Below, piece after piece: positions 27,260-37,316 of a stretch of 64,000 nt of DNA. Numbering within the stretch: the first letter of the stretch is position 1; each line of letters starts with the position of its first letter. Location of the stretch: assembly GCF_036174265.1 (NCBI RefSeq), contig NZ_CP108055.1, positions 8,122,001-8,186,000 of the forward strand, given 5' to 3'. This DNA comes from Streptomyces sp. NBC_00285 (GTDB lineage Bacteria > Actinomycetota > Actinomycetes > Streptomycetales > Streptomycetaceae). Position numbers and translations under genes: made by a program. The notes beneath the pieces were generated by a model, which was given only the letters and a program-made list of their open reading frames with translations, did not search any database and was not told the DNA's origin.

Positions 27260-28651
27260 ATGGCACCCGGCCTTCCTACCGCCATGGACCGACCGCACTT
27301 CATCGGTATCGGTGGGGCCGGGATGTCGGGGATCGCGAAGATCCTCGCGCAGCGCGGGGCGAAGGTGGCCGGCAGCGACGCCAGGGAGTCCGCGACCGCC
27401 GAGGCGCTGCGCGCGCTGGGGGCGACCGTGCACATCGGGCACGCGGCGCAGCACCTGGCGTCCGACGCCACCTGTGTGGTCGTGTCGTCGGCGATCCGGG
27501 CCGACAACCCGGAGCTCGCCCGGGCGGCCGAGCTCGGCATCCCCGTGGTGCACCGGTCCGACGCCCTCGCCTCGCTGATGTACGGACTGCGGCCGATCGC
27601 CGTCGCGGGCACCCACGGCAAGACGACCACGACCTCGATGCTGGCGGTCTCCCTGTCCACGCTGGGGCTGCGACCGTCGTACGCGATCGGCGGCGACCTG
27701 GACGCCCCCGGCTCCAACGCCCTGCACGGCGACGGCGAGATCTTCGTCGCCGAGGCCGACGAGTCGGACCGCAGCTTCCACAAGTACGCCCCCGAGGTCG
27801 CGATCGTCCTCAACGTCGAACTCGACCACCACGCCAACTACGCGTCGATGGAAGAGATCTACGAGTCCTTCGAGACGTTCGTGGAGCGCATCACCGAGGG
27901 CGGCACCCTGGTGATCAACGCGGACCACGAAGGGGCGCGGGAGCTGACCCGGCGGGTCACGGCCGGCGGCGTGCGCGTGGTGACGTACGGCGACTCGAAG
28001 GACGCCGACGTACGCGTGCTGTCGGTCGTCCCGCAGGGACTGAAGAGCGAGGTCACCGTCCTGCTCGACGGTGCGGAGCTCACCTTCGCGGTCTCCGTGC
28101 CCGGCCGTCACTACGCGCACAACGCGGTGGCCGCGCTGGCCGCGGGAGTCGCGCTCGGGGTCCCCGCCGCCGAGCTGGCGCCCGCCCTGGCCGCGTACAC
28201 CGGCGTCAAGCGCCGGCTCCAGCTGAAGGGCGAGGCGGCAGGGGTGCAGGTCATCGACTCCTACGCCCACCACCCCACCGAGATGACGGCCGACCTGGAG
28301 GCCATGCGCGCGGCGGCCGGTGACGCCCGCATCCTGGTCGTCTTCCAGCCCCACCTGTTCTCGCGGACACAGGAACTCGGCAAGGAGATGGGCGAGGCGC
28401 TCGCGCTGGCCGACGGCTCGCTCGTCCTGGACATCTACCCGGCCCGCGAGGACCCGGTCCCCGGGGTGACGAGCGCGCTGATCATCGACGCGGCACGGGC
28501 CGCCGGCGCGGACGTGACAGCGGTCCACGACGGGGCGGAGGTGCCGTCGGCGGTCGCGGGAATGGCGAAGGCAGGTGATCTCGTTCTCACCATGGGCGCG
28601 GGCGACGTCACCGACCTCGGCCCGCTGATCCTGGACCGTCTCGCGAAGTAA
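27260..28651 (+). CDS. murC: UDP-N-acetylmuramate-L-alanine ligase
   Basis: 463 residues. HFIGIGGAGMSGIAKILAQRG is the N-terminal UDP-binding domain, VAGTHGKTTTTSMLAV the ATP P-loop of the Mur ligases, and DSYAHHPTEMTADLEAM the C-terminal domain. It adds L-Ala to UDP-MurNAc in the cytoplasm, the first peptide step of peptidoglycan synthesis. It lies outside the usual division and cell-wall cluster, as in other Streptomyces. The ATG has a GGGGAG site. msrB follows 13 nt after the stop, so they may be cotranscribed. Confidence 0.96.
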   Translation: MAPGLPTAMDRPHFIGIGGAGMSGIAKILAQRGAKVAGSDARESATAEALRALGATVHIGHAAQHLASDATCVVVSSAIRADNPELARAAELGIPVVHRSDALASLMYGLRPIAVAGTHGKTTTTSMLAVSLSTLGLRPSYAIGGDLDAPGSNALHGDGEIFVAEADESDRSFHKYAPEVAIVLNVELDHHANYASMEEIYESFETFVERITEGGTLVINADHEGARELTRRVTAGGVRVVTYGDSKDADVRVLSVVPQGLKSEVTVLLDGAELTFAVSVPGRHYAHNAVAALAAGVALGVPAAELAPALAAYTGVKRRLQLKGEAAGVQVIDSYAHHPTEMTADLEAMRAAAGDARILVVFQPHLFSRTQELGKEMGEALALADGSLVLDIYPAREDPVPGVTSALIIDAARAAGADVTAVHDGAEVPSAVAGMAKAGDLVLTMGAGDVTDLGPLILDRLAK

Positions 28652-28664
28652 GGGGCTGAACTTC

Positions 28665-29072
28665 ATGTCGTACGACGTCGAAAAGCCGGACGAGCAGTGG
28701 CGGGCCGAGCTGAACCCGGCCGAGTACTCCGTCCTGCGGCAGGCCGCGACGGAGCCGGCCTTCACCGGTGAGTACACCGACACCAAGACCGAGGGCGTCT
28801 ACTCCTGTCGCGCCTGCGGTGCCGAACTGTTCACCTCCACCACGAAGTTCGAGTCCCACTGCGGCTGGCCCTCCTTCTACGACCCGAAGGACACCGACGC
28901 GGTCGAGCTGATCGAGGACCGGGCCCACGGGATGGTGCGGACCGAGGTGCGCTGCGCGCGCTGTGGCTCCCACCTCGGGCACGTGTTCGCGGGCGAGGGG
29001 TATGCGACGCCCACGGACCAGCGGTACTGCATCAACAGCATCTCGTTGCGGCTGGCTGCGGACGAGGGCTGA
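28665..29072 (+). CDS. msrB: Peptide-methionine (R)-S-oxide reductase
   Basis: 135 residues. Two CxxC pairs (CRAC and CARC) bind the structural zinc, the block GWPSFYDPKD is typical, and the catalytic Cys lies in RYCINSISLRL. It reduces methionine-R-sulfoxide in proteins. The usual resolving Cys of some MsrBs cannot be assigned with certainty. It closes the core segment; the next gene is the large PKS after about 280 nt. Confidence 0.96.
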   Translation: MSYDVEKPDEQWRAELNPAEYSVLRQAATEPAFTGEYTDTKTEGVYSCRACGAELFTSTTKFESHCGWPSFYDPKDTDAVELIEDRAHGMVRTEVRCARCGSHLGHVFAGEGYATPTDQRYCINSISLRLAADEG

Positions 29073-29137
29073 CACCGCCCGGCACTGAGCGCCTCGATGT
29101 GCCGCGCGAGGTCGATGAGCGCGTGCGGCGCCGCCGT

Positions 29138-29173
29138 GGCCGGTCGCGCAGTTCCCCGCGCCCCTCGAAAGGG
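29138..29173. repeat. Copy of a Streptomyces interspersed repeat
   Basis: GGTCGCGCAGTTCCCCGCGC followed by CCCTCGAAAGGG is a sequence I recognise as common between Streptomyces genes; a related copy occurs at 49100 and a more diverged one at 55333. Around it, two imperfect copies of a GGCxCTGAGCGCC ... CGAGGxCGATGA unit flank it at about 29080 and 29182. The rest of the 283-nt gap from msrB to the PKS holds no convincing gene. Confidence 0.6.
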
Positions 29174-29355
29174 TGCCGCCCGGCGCTGAGCGCCCGCGCG
29201 CGAGGCCGATGACGCCGGCTCGGCCGACTCCCCCCGGCCGGGCCCGCCTTGATGGCTCGATTCGGTCGACTCCTGTTGCCCGAACCGCACTTGAGATGCG
29301 GATCGGCCGCGCGGGCGGGATACGGTGCGGACTCGGTGATCCAGAAGGAGGCCCG

Positions 29356-32300
29356 ATGCGCGTCGGGGGAGTGGTCGACGTCCGGCCGGTGGTGGAGTCG
29401 CTGGTCGAGAACTCCTCTCGCCACGGCGGCAAGCTTGCGTTCGTCGACGACCGGCGGCAGGTGAGCTGGGCCGAACTGGAGCTCCGGACAAGGCGGTTGG
29501 CGGGCGCGCTCGGAGTCGGACGCGGGGCCAGGGTGGCGTTCTGTCTCGACAACAGCGTGGAGCTGGTCGAGGGGCTGCTCGCCACGGTCCGGGCCGCCGC
29601 CGTGGGTGTGCCGTTGAGCCCGCGCGGCACCCACGCCGAACTCGCGGCGCTCCTCGCCGACTGCGATCCCGACGTACTGGTCGTCGACCGGCGGCAGTTG
29701 GCGCGGATCGCCAGTGTGGTCGGGGAGCGGTCACCGCGCCTGGTGGTGACCGGGCAGGGGCCCACGCCGGAGGGCGTCGAGCGCTTCGACGACCTTGTGG
29801 CGGACGGCCGTTCACCCGCCCCCCGTGACGACCTCGGTCTGGACGAGCCCGCCTGGCTGCTCTACACCTCCGGCACGTCCGGCACGCCCAGGGCAGCCGC
29901 CGCCAGTCAGCGGTCCGCGCTCTGGTCGCCGGTCGCCTGCTATGTGCCCCGGCTGGGGCTCTCGGCGGACGACCGACTGCTGTGGCCGCTGCCGCTCTCG
30001 CACACCTACGCCCACTCGCTCTGCGTGCTCGGCACGACCGTGACCGGGGCGAGCGCACGGATCACCGCCTCCCGTGAACCGGCGGCTCTGATGCGGCTGA
30101 TCGAGGAGTACGAGCCGACCGTCCTGGGCGGAGTGCCGCTCACCTACCAGCAGTTGCTCGACGCCGGACTGGGTGAGGTGCCCTCGCTGCGGGTGTGCGT
30201 GACCGCCGGGGCACCGAGCGAACCGGAGCTGCGGGAGCGGGTCGAGCGACGGCTCGGGGCACCGCTGCTCGACGGGTACGGCAGTACCGAGACCTGCGGC
30301 AAGATCGCGATGGAGTCACTGACGGGACCGCGGGTGCGGGGGAGCAGCGGCACCGTGCTGCCCGGCATGGAGGTGCGGCTCGTCGACCCCGGTGACGGGA
30401 CGGAGGCCGACGGCACCGAAGGGGAGATCTGGGTGCGCGGGCCGGGCGTCATGCTCGGCTATCACGACGGGGCCGGTGTCCACGGCGGGGGCGAAGCGGC
30501 CCGCGACGGCTGGTACCGCACCGGTGACCTGGGGCGTTTCGGTGAGCACGGGTGCCTCACCGTCACCGGGCGCGCGAACGACCGTATCGTCCGCGGGGGC
30601 GAGAACGTCGACCCCCTGGAGGTCGAGCAGGTGCTGTGCGGGCTGCCCGGCGTGCTGGACGCGGCCGTGGTGGCGCGGCCGCATCCACTGCTCGGCGAGG
30701 TCCCCGTCGCGTTCGTCGTACCGGGGGAGCGGGCCCTGGATCCGGGCGGTCTGCTGCGGGCCTGCGCCGAGGTGCTCTCCGCGCACAAGGTGCCCGACGA
30801 CATCCTGTTCACCCCGGCCATCCCCCGCACCGCGGCCGGCAAGCCACGGCGGGCCGTCCTGCGGGAGGGCCTCGCCGCCCGCCCGGCCGAGGAGGCACTC
30901 GCGGGCCTCGCCGAACGGACACCCGGGGAACGACGGGCGGCGCTGACCGAATTCGTGTGCGCGGAGACCGCCGCGATCGGCGGGGCGAGCGCGGCGGCCG
31001 GTGGTGAGGCGCCCGTGACCGACGCGGCGGCGATCGACCCCCACACCGCCTTCGCCGACCTCGGGCTCACCTCCATGGGCGCGATGACCCTCTGGCAACG
31101 GCTCGGTCTCCGCACCGGGCTGCGGCTGCCCGCCACCCTGGTCTGGGACCACCCCACCCCCGCCGCGGTCGCCGCGCACCTGGACGCGACGCTGCACGGC
31201 GACGGCACCCGCGCGACGGCACTCCCGCGCCGCGGCCCCGCCGCCGAACCGATCGCGATCGTGGCCGTCGGCTGCCGCTACCCGGGCGGGGTGCGTTCGC
31301 CCGAGGACCTCTGGCGACTGGTGTCCGACGGGGTGGACGCCACCGGCGAGTTCCCGACCGACCGAGGCTGGGACGTCGACGCCCTCTACCACCCCGACCC
31401 CGACCGGCTCGGCACGACGTACACCCGACGCGGCGGATTCCTCACCGACGCGGCCGACTTCGACCCGTTGTTCTTCGGCATCTCGCCGCGCGAGGCCACG
31501 GCCACGGACCCGCAGCACCGGCTGCTCCTTGAGGTCGCCTGGGAGACGCTGGAGCGTGCCGGCATCCCCGCACACGCGCTGCGCGGCAGCGCCACCGGCG
31601 TGTACGTCGGCCTCATGCACGGCGGATACGGCGCCGGCAGCTCCGCGCACCCGCTGGAGTCGCACCTCGCCGTCGGGTCGTCCGGCAGTGTGGCCTCCGG
31701 GCGGATCTCCTACGTCCTCGGCCTGCGCGGACCGGCCCTGACCGTCGACACGGCCTGCTCGTCGTCCCTCGTCGCCATGGACCTGGCCGCCACCGCGCTA
31801 CGGGCCGGTGAGTGCACGCTCGCGCTGGCCGGCGGGGTGACCGTGCTCACCAGTCCGAAGCCGTTCGTCGCGTTCAGCCGGCAGCGCGGGCTGGCCGCGG
31901 ACGGCCGCTGCCGGTCCTTCGCGGACGGCGCGGAGGGCACCGCCTGGGCCGAGGGCGTCGGCCTGGTACTGCTGGAGAAGCTGTCCGACGCCCGCCGCAA
32001 CGGCCATCCCGTACTGGCCGTGCTGCGCGGCTCCGCCGTCAACCAGGACGGCGCGTCCAACGGCCTCACCGCACCCAACGGCGAGGCCCAACGGGAGCTG
32101 ATCCGGCTGGCGTTGGCCGACGCCGGACTGGACACCGCCGACGTCGACATCGTCGAGGGCCACGGCACCGGGACCGCGCTCGGCGACCCCGTCGAGGCGG
32201 GCGCCCTGCTCGCCACCTACGGCCAGGACCGCGACCCGGACGACCCGCTGTGGCTGGGATCGGTCAAGTCGAACTTCGGGCACACCCAGGCCGCGGCCGG

Positions 32301-35300
32301 AGTCGCCGGCGTCATCAAGATGATCGAGGCGATGCGCCACGGCGCCCTGCCCAGATCCCTCTACGCCGACAAGCCGTCACCGCACGTCGACTGGTCCGAG
32401 GGGGCGGTACGGCTGCTGGACCGGGCCCGGCCCTGGCCCGGGCGTGACCGGCCGCGCCGGGCGGCGGTCTCGTCGTTCGGGATCGGCGGGACCAACGCGC
32501 ACGTCATCATCGAGGAACCCCAGCAGCCGCAGGGCGCGGCGGGGAGCTCAGGGGACGTCCGCTCCGGACTGCCCGGCACCTTCCCCTGGCTGGTCAGCGG
32601 CAGCGACGAGGCCGGACTGCGCGCTCACGGCCGCGAGTTGGCGGCCGCACTGACCGACGTGGACGGGGACGCGGCTGTCCTGGACGTCGCGTACTCGCTC
32701 GCGACCACGAGGACGGCCCTGCCCCGCCGCGCCGCCGTACTGGCCGCCGACGCCGGTGGACTCCTCGCAGGGCTACGGGAGTTGGCGGACGGCGGCGAAG
32801 GTCCCGCGCTGCGCAAGGGGATCGCGCGAGGCAACCCCAAGGTGGCACTGCTCTGTACGGGCCAGGGTGCGCAGCGGACCGGAATGGGACGTGAACTGGC
32901 CGCGGCCCACCCCGTGTTCGACGCCGTCTTCGCCGAACTGTGCGACGCGTTCACCCCGTTGCTCGATCGCCCCCTGCGCGAGGTGATCGACGACCCCGAC
33001 AGCGACCTCCTGCACCGCACGGACTACGCCCAACCCGCCCTGTTCGCCTACGAGGTCGCGCTGCACGCCCTGCTCGCCGACTGCGGTGTCCGACCGGACT
33101 TCCTGATCGGCCACTCGATCGGCGAGGTGGCCGCCGCGCACATCGCCGGGGTGTTCTCGCGAAGCGACGCGGTGCGGCTGGTGGCCGCGCGTGGCCGCCT
33201 GATGGCCGAACTGCCCCCGGGCGGCGCGATGATCGCCGTTCGGGCGCCCCTGGCCGACGTGGTGAAGTGCCTCGACGAGATGCCCGGCGCCCAGGTCGCC
33301 GTCGCGGCGGTCAACGGACCCGAGTCCGTGGTGCTGTCCGGCGACGAGGCGGCGGTCACCGCCCTGGCCGACCGGCTCGGGCGCGGGGCGACCCGGTTGC
33401 GGGTCAGTCACGCGTTCCACTCGCCGCTGCTCGACCCGATGCTGGACCGGTTCCGGGAGGTCGCCGAGTCGGTGACCTACCACCGGCCGTCCCTGCCTGT
33501 GGTGTCGACGCTGACCGGCCGCCCGGAACCGGACGCCGTCCGGACCGCCGCGTACTGGGTACGGCAGGCGCGCGAGACCGTGCGCTTCGCCGACGCGATG
33601 GAGTGGTCGGCACGGGCGGGAGCGACCGCGTACGTGGAGGCCGGACCGTCGGCGGCGCTGAGCACGGCCGCCGAGGAGTGCGTCGAACCGGACTCCGGGA
33701 CGCTGTTCACCTGCGGTGCCGATACGGCCGCGGCCCTGGCGGAGCTGCATGTGCACGGCGTGCCGGTGGACTGGCCCTCCGTGTACGCCGGCACCGGCGC
33801 CCGACGGCGTGCCCTGCCGACCTACCCCTTCCAGCGGCAGCGCTACTGGCTCGACATCCCTCAGGGGCATGACGGCGACGGCCAGGTACTGGTCGGCGAG
33901 GCGCAGCCGGACGCGGACGGGCCCGGCACGCGGTACAGCGGTGTGCTGTCCACCGCGCGTCAGCCCTGGCTCGCGGACCATGTGATCGGCGACCGGGTGC
34001 TGGTGCCCGCGACGGTCTTCGCCGAGCTGGCCCTGCGGGCGGCAGCGGGTTCCGCACGGCTGTCCGAACTGGCCTTCCACGAACCGCTGGTACTGCCCGC
34101 GTCCGACGAGGTGCCGATCCAGGTGGTCGCCGACGCCCCGGGACAGGAGGGGGAACGGCGGGTCACGGTGTGGGCCCGGACGGCCGGCACGTCAGGGCCA
34201 TGGACCCGGCACGCCACGGCGACGGTCGCCCGACCGGACGGGCCGGACGGGCCGGACGGCCCGGACGACTCCGCGGGCGTGACCGGAGCGGGTTCGCCCG
34301 TGCCGTGGCCTCCTGCCGGCGCCGAAGAGATCACGGTCGACTATCCGCGGCTCGCCGCCCACGGACACCACTACGGCAGGGCCTTCCGCGCGGTCACCGC
34401 GCTGTGGCGGCAAGGCACCGAGATCTACGCCGAGTTGGCGCTCCAGCCGACGGAGGCGTCCGACGCCGGCGCGTACGCCCTGCATCCCGCGCTCCTCGAC
34501 GCGGCACTGCACGCCGCGCTGCTCGCCGAACGGGCGGGCGAGGGGCCCGGCACGGGAGCGGGCGAGGTGCGGGTCCCGCTCGCCTGCACCGACCTGACCG
34601 TGCACGCGACCGGAGCCACCGCGGCGAGGGCGCGTCTGGAACGGCTCGGGCCCGACGAGGTCCGGGTGACGCTGACCGGAGTGGACGGGCGGCCGCTGGC
34701 CACCGTCGAGTCCCTCGTCACCCGGGTGACCAGGGTCCGGCCCCCGGAGCTGTACAAGGTGACCTGGCGGCCGGCGCCGGAAGCCGGACACGCCGACACC
34801 GCGCACGAACTGCTCGACGTGGGGGACCTGTCGGCCGACCCGCCCCCGGACATGACGGACCGTGTCCGGGACCTCGTCACGGCCGTGCTCGCCCGCGTAC
34901 GCGACTGGGTCGCCGACGCCCGCCCGGGCCGTCTGCTGGTGCTCACCCACCACGCCACCGGCGACGACCCGGACCCGGCCGAGGCAGCGGTGGCCGGACT
35001 CGTGCGCAGCGCCCAGTCCGAGCACCCCGGCCGGATCGTGCAGGTGGACCTCCGCGGCGCTACCGCCACACCCGCGGCACTGGAAGCGGCCCTGCGCACC
35101 GGAGAACCCGAACTCGCCCTGCACGAAGGCACGGTCATGGTGCCCAGGCTGGCCACAACAGCCTCGGCGCCCGTAGGGCCACCCGCCCTCGACCCCGACG
35201 GCACGGTGCTGATCACCGGCGGCACCGGCGCGCTCGGAGCCAGTCTCGCCCGATACCTCGTGTCCGAACACGGCGCAGGGCAACTGCTGTTGGCGAGCCG

Positions 35301-37287
35301 CCGGGGCCGTACGCCCGACTGGGCGGCCGAACTGGCCGCGCAGGTAAGGGTGGTGGCCTGTGATGTGAGTGACCGGGCCGCCGTCGACGCGCTGGTCGCG
35401 TCCTGCGAGCCGCCCCTGACCGCCGTGTTCCATCTCGCCGGCGTGGTGGACGACGCCGTGGTGGACGGCATGACGCCCGGACGGGTCGCCGGGGTGCTGG
35501 CACCCAAGGCCGACGCCGCCTGGCATCTGCACGAGGCGACCGAGGGCCTGGAGCTGGCCGCGTTCGTCCTGTACTCCTCGGCCGCCGGTGTGCTGGGCCG
35601 GCCCGGGCAGTCCAACTATGCGGCCGCCAACGGCTTCCTCGACGCGCTGGCCGCACACCGGGTCGCCCGGGGCCTGCCCGCGCAGTCCCTGGCGTGGGGT
35701 CCATGGACCACCGCGCACGACGAGGGCATGGCGGGCCGGGTCGCGCCCAGCCTGCTCGCCGGGGACGGGGTGCCCGCGGTCACCGAGCAGGAGGGTGTCG
35801 AACTGCTGGACGCCGCGCTGCGCACGGCGGAACCGGTGCTGGTCACCGTTCCGTTCGGCCGTGTCACGGCGGCCGGTCCGGGCGTGCCGTCGGTGCTCGG
35901 GGACCTGTTCCCGGCGCGCCCGGCCCCGGCGCCCGCCGCGTCCGCCTCCCCTCAGGCCCCCGGTGCCTGGCGCAAGACGCTCCTGGCCACTGCCGACGCC
36001 GACCGTGAGACGGTGCTGGCCGGTCTGCTGCGGGCCGAACTGGCCGCGGTGCTCGGCTTCCCGGACGCGGACGCATTTCCCGCCGACCGGGAGTTCGGAC
36101 AGCTCGGCTTCGACTCGCTGACCGCCCTTCAGTTCCGCAACCGGCTCAGCGCGTTCACGCGGGTGCGGCTGGCGCCGTCGGTCGTCCTCGAACACCCCAC
36201 GCTCAAGGGGCTGGCGGTGCACGTCCTTGCCGCGCTGCGGGAGGCGGGCGCGTTGTCGCACGCCGCCGCCGGAGCCTCGGACGGACCCGCGGCGCCGACC
36301 GGACCGGACAGCGCGACCCCCGAGGCAGCGGGCCAACTCCCGTCGCCCTCCTACCGGTTCAGCACCGTCTATCACCGTGTCCTGCGCGAACAAGGCCCGT
36401 TGGAAGCGATGACCCTGCGGTACGTGGCCTCGTACGCCCTGCCTCCCTTCACCGCAGCCGACCGCGCCCACCACACCGTCGAGCCGGTCCTGCTCACCCG
36501 CGGCGGCGACGCGGACGCGGCCGGCGGGCGTACCGCCGCGGCTCTGGTGTACGTCCCCGACTACCTCGCCCCCTTCCATCGCGTGCCCACCGCGCTGGCC
36601 GAACGGTTCGACGGCGAACGGGACTTGTTCTTTCTGGAGCATCCCGGGTTCGGGGCGCGCAGGGCGGTCCCGGACTCGATGGACACGCTGGTGCGGGCGC
36701 ATGCCGACGCGGTGCGCGAGATCGCCCGGGGCGGCCCCGTGGTGCTGGTCGGCTACTGCGCGGGCGGGGTGATCGCCTACGAGGTCGCCCGCCATCTGGC
36801 CGGTACCGGCGAGCCCACGGCCGGTGTCGTCCTGATCGACTCCCACGCGGGCCTGCTGCAGCGCGGCGACGCGCGCGCACTCGCCCTGATGGCCGCCGGC
36901 GCCGCCCTTCCGGACGACGTAGTCGAGGAGTTCGACGACTCGCTGCTGATCGCGGGCGGCGGCTATGCGCGCGTGCTGGAGGGATGGGACCCCGCGGCGC
37001 CCTCGGGACCGTCACCCGAGGCGCCGCCCGCGTCGGCCTCCGAGCCGCCTCCCGTGCCCTCGGCGAAGCCCTCACCCACCCGGTCGTCCACCCCGGCCCC
37101 CGTGCCCACGCTGCTGCTGCGAGGCCGCCCTACCCCCGAGATGCGGCGCATCGACGCCGACGGGGACTGGCTGCCGCACTGGCCGCTGCCCCACGACAGC
37201 GCCGACGTACCCGGCGATCACTACACCGTCGTCCACCAGGACGCGGGCTCCACCGCCGCGGCGATCCGCGCCTGGCTGACCGTGTGA
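29356..37287 (+). CDS. Type I PKS: AMP ligase-ACP-KS-AT-DH-KR-ACP-TE
   Basis: 2,643 residues from an ATG with GAAGGAGG. Domains: AMP-dependent acid ligase (1 to 530; YTSGTSGTP at 170, Lys496 in TAAGKPRR); ACP1 (Ser573); KS (632 to 1055; Cys801, His936, His976); AT (1110 to 1410; Ser1254 in GHSIGE, HAFH at 1352, so malonyl-CoA); DH (1530 to 1800; His1542, Asp1715); KR (1954 TGGTGALG, Tyr2088, VDD at 2031, so B-type); ACP2 (Ser2254); TE (2330 to 2643; Cys2468, Asp2495, His2622). There is no ER or methyltransferase. It should load a free carboxylic acid, extend it with malonate, reduce and dehydrate, then release. The KS-AT-DH-KR-ACP order is also that of iterative 6-methylsalicylate-type synthases, so one or several rounds are possible. 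The starter acid cannot be read from the sequence. Confidence 0.93.
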   Translation: MRVGGVVDVRPVVESLVENSSRHGGKLAFVDDRRQVSWAELELRTRRLAGALGVGRGARVAFCLDNSVELVEGLLATVRAAAVGVPLSPRGTHAELAALLADCDPDVLVVDRRQLARIASVVGERSPRLVVTGQGPTPEGVERFDDLVADGRSPAPRDDLGLDEPAWLLYTSGTSGTPRAAAASQRSALWSPVACYVPRLGLSADDRLLWPLPLSHTYAHSLCVLGTTVTGASARITASREPAALMRLIEEYEPTVLGGVPLTYQQLLDAGLGEVPSLRVCVTAGAPSEPELRERVERRLGAPLLDGYGSTETCGKIAMESLTGPRVRGSSGTVLPGMEVRLVDPGDGTEADGTEGEIWVRGPGVMLGYHDGAGVHGGGEAARDGWYRTGDLGRFGEHGCLTVTGRANDRIVRGGENVDPLEVEQVLCGLPGVLDAAVVARPHPLLGEVPVAFVVPGERALDPGGLLRACAEVLSAHKVPDDILFTPAIPRTAAGKPRRAVLREGLAARPAEEALAGLAERTPGERRAALTEFVCAETAAIGGASAAAGGEAPVTDAAAIDPHTAFADLGLTSMGAMTLWQRLGLRTGLRLPATLVWDHPTPAAVAAHLDATLHGDGTRATALPRRGPAAEPIAIVAVGCRYPGGVRSPEDLWRLVSDGVDATGEFPTDRGWDVDALYHPDPDRLGTTYTRRGGFLTDAADFDPLFFGISPREATATDPQHRLLLEVAWETLERAGIPAHALRGSATGVYVGLMHGGYGAGSSAHPLESHLAVGSSGSVASGRISYVLGLRGPALTVDTACSSSLVAMDLAATALRAGECTLALAGGVTVLTSPKPFVAFSRQRGLAADGRCRSFADGAEGTAWAEGVGLVLLEKLSDARRNGHPVLAVLRGSAVNQDGASNGLTAPNGEAQRELIRLALADAGLDTADVDIVEGHGTGTALGDPVEAGALLATYGQDRDPDDPLWLGSVKSNFGHTQAAAGVAGVIKMIEAMRHGALPRSLYADKPSPHVDWSEGAVRLLDRARPWPGRDRPRRAAVSSFGIGGTNAHVIIEEPQQPQGAAGSSGDVRSGLPGTFPWLVSGSDEAGLRAHGRELAAALTDVDGDAAVLDVAYSLATTRTALPRRAAVLAADAGGLLAGLRELADGGEGPALRKGIARGNPKVALLCTGQGAQRTGMGRELAAAHPVFDAVFAELCDAFTPLLDRPLREVIDDPDSDLLHRTDYAQPALFAYEVALHALLADCGVRPDFLIGHSIGEVAAAHIAGVFSRSDAVRLVAARGRLMAELPPGGAMIAVRAPLADVVKCLDEMPGAQVAVAAVNGPESVVLSGDEAAVTALADRLGRGATRLRVSHAFHSPLLDPMLDRFREVAESVTYHRPSLPVVSTLTGRPEPDAVRTAAYWVRQARETVRFADAMEWSARAGATAYVEAGPSAALSTAAEECVEPDSGTLFTCGADTAAALAELHVHGVPVDWPSVYAGTGARRRALPTYPFQRQRYWLDIPQGHDGDGQVLVGEAQPDADGPGTRYSGVLSTARQPWLADHVIGDRVLVPATVFAELALRAAAGSARLSELAFHEPLVLPASDEVPIQVVADAPGQEGERRVTVWARTAGTSGPWTRHATATVARPDGPDGPDGPDDSAGVTGAGSPVPWPPAGAEEITVDYPRLAAHGHHYGRAFRAVTALWRQGTEIYAELALQPTEASDAGAYALHPALLDAALHAALLAERAGEGPGTGAGEVRVPLACTDLTVHATGATAARARLERLGPDEVRVTLTGVDGRPLATVESLVTRVTRVRPPELYKVTWRPAPEAGHADTAHELLDVGDLSADPPPDMTDRVRDLVTAVLARVRDWVADARPGRLLVLTHHATGDDPDPAEAAVAGLVRSAQSEHPGRIVQVDLRGATATPAALEAALRTGEPELALHEGTVMVPRLATTASAPVGPPALDPDGTVLITGGTGALGASLARYLVSEHGAGQLLLASRRGRTPDWAAELAAQVRVVACDVSDRAAVDALVASCEPPLTAVFHLAGVVDDAVVDGMTPGRVAGVLAPKADAAWHLHEATEGLELAAFVLYSSAAGVLGRPGQSNYAAANGFLDALAAHRVARGLPAQSLAWGPWTTAHDEGMAGRVAPSLLAGDGVPAVTEQEGVELLDAALRTAEPVLVTVPFGRVTAAGPGVPSVLGDLFPARPAPAPAASASPQAPGAWRKTLLATADADRETVLAGLLRAELAAVLGFPDADAFPADREFGQLGFDSLTALQFRNRLSAFTRVRLAPSVVLEHPTLKGLAVHVLAALREAGALSHAAAGASDGPAAPTGPDSATPEAAGQLPSPSYRFSTVYHRVLREQGPLEAMTLRYVASYALPPFTAADRAHHTVEPVLLTRGGDADAAGGRTAAALVYVPDYLAPFHRVPTALAERFDGERDLFFLEHPGFGARRAVPDSMDTLVRAHADAVREIARGGPVVLVGYCAGGVIAYEVARHLAGTGEPTAGVVLIDSHAGLLQRGDARALALMAAGAALPDDVVEEFDDSLLIAGGGYARVLEGWDPAAPSGPSPEAPPASASEPPPVPSAKPSPTRSSTPAPVPTLLLRGRPTPEMRRIDADGDWLPHWPLPHDSADVPGDHYTVVHQDAGSTAAAIRAWLTV

Positions 37288-37316
37288 CCCCACGACCCGC
37301 GAGAACCGGAGCTCCC

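Noticed and set aside
34192..36846. 884-residue minus-strand frame opposite the PKS
   Set aside because: Antisense to intact DH, KR, ACP and TE domains; composition is that of a shadow frame.
37000..37130. Frameshift or gene end inside the TE because of the Pro/Ser-rich stretch
   Set aside because: The frame continues to the catalytic His segment GDHYTVVHQ and a normal stop; the stretch is an insertion in the domain.
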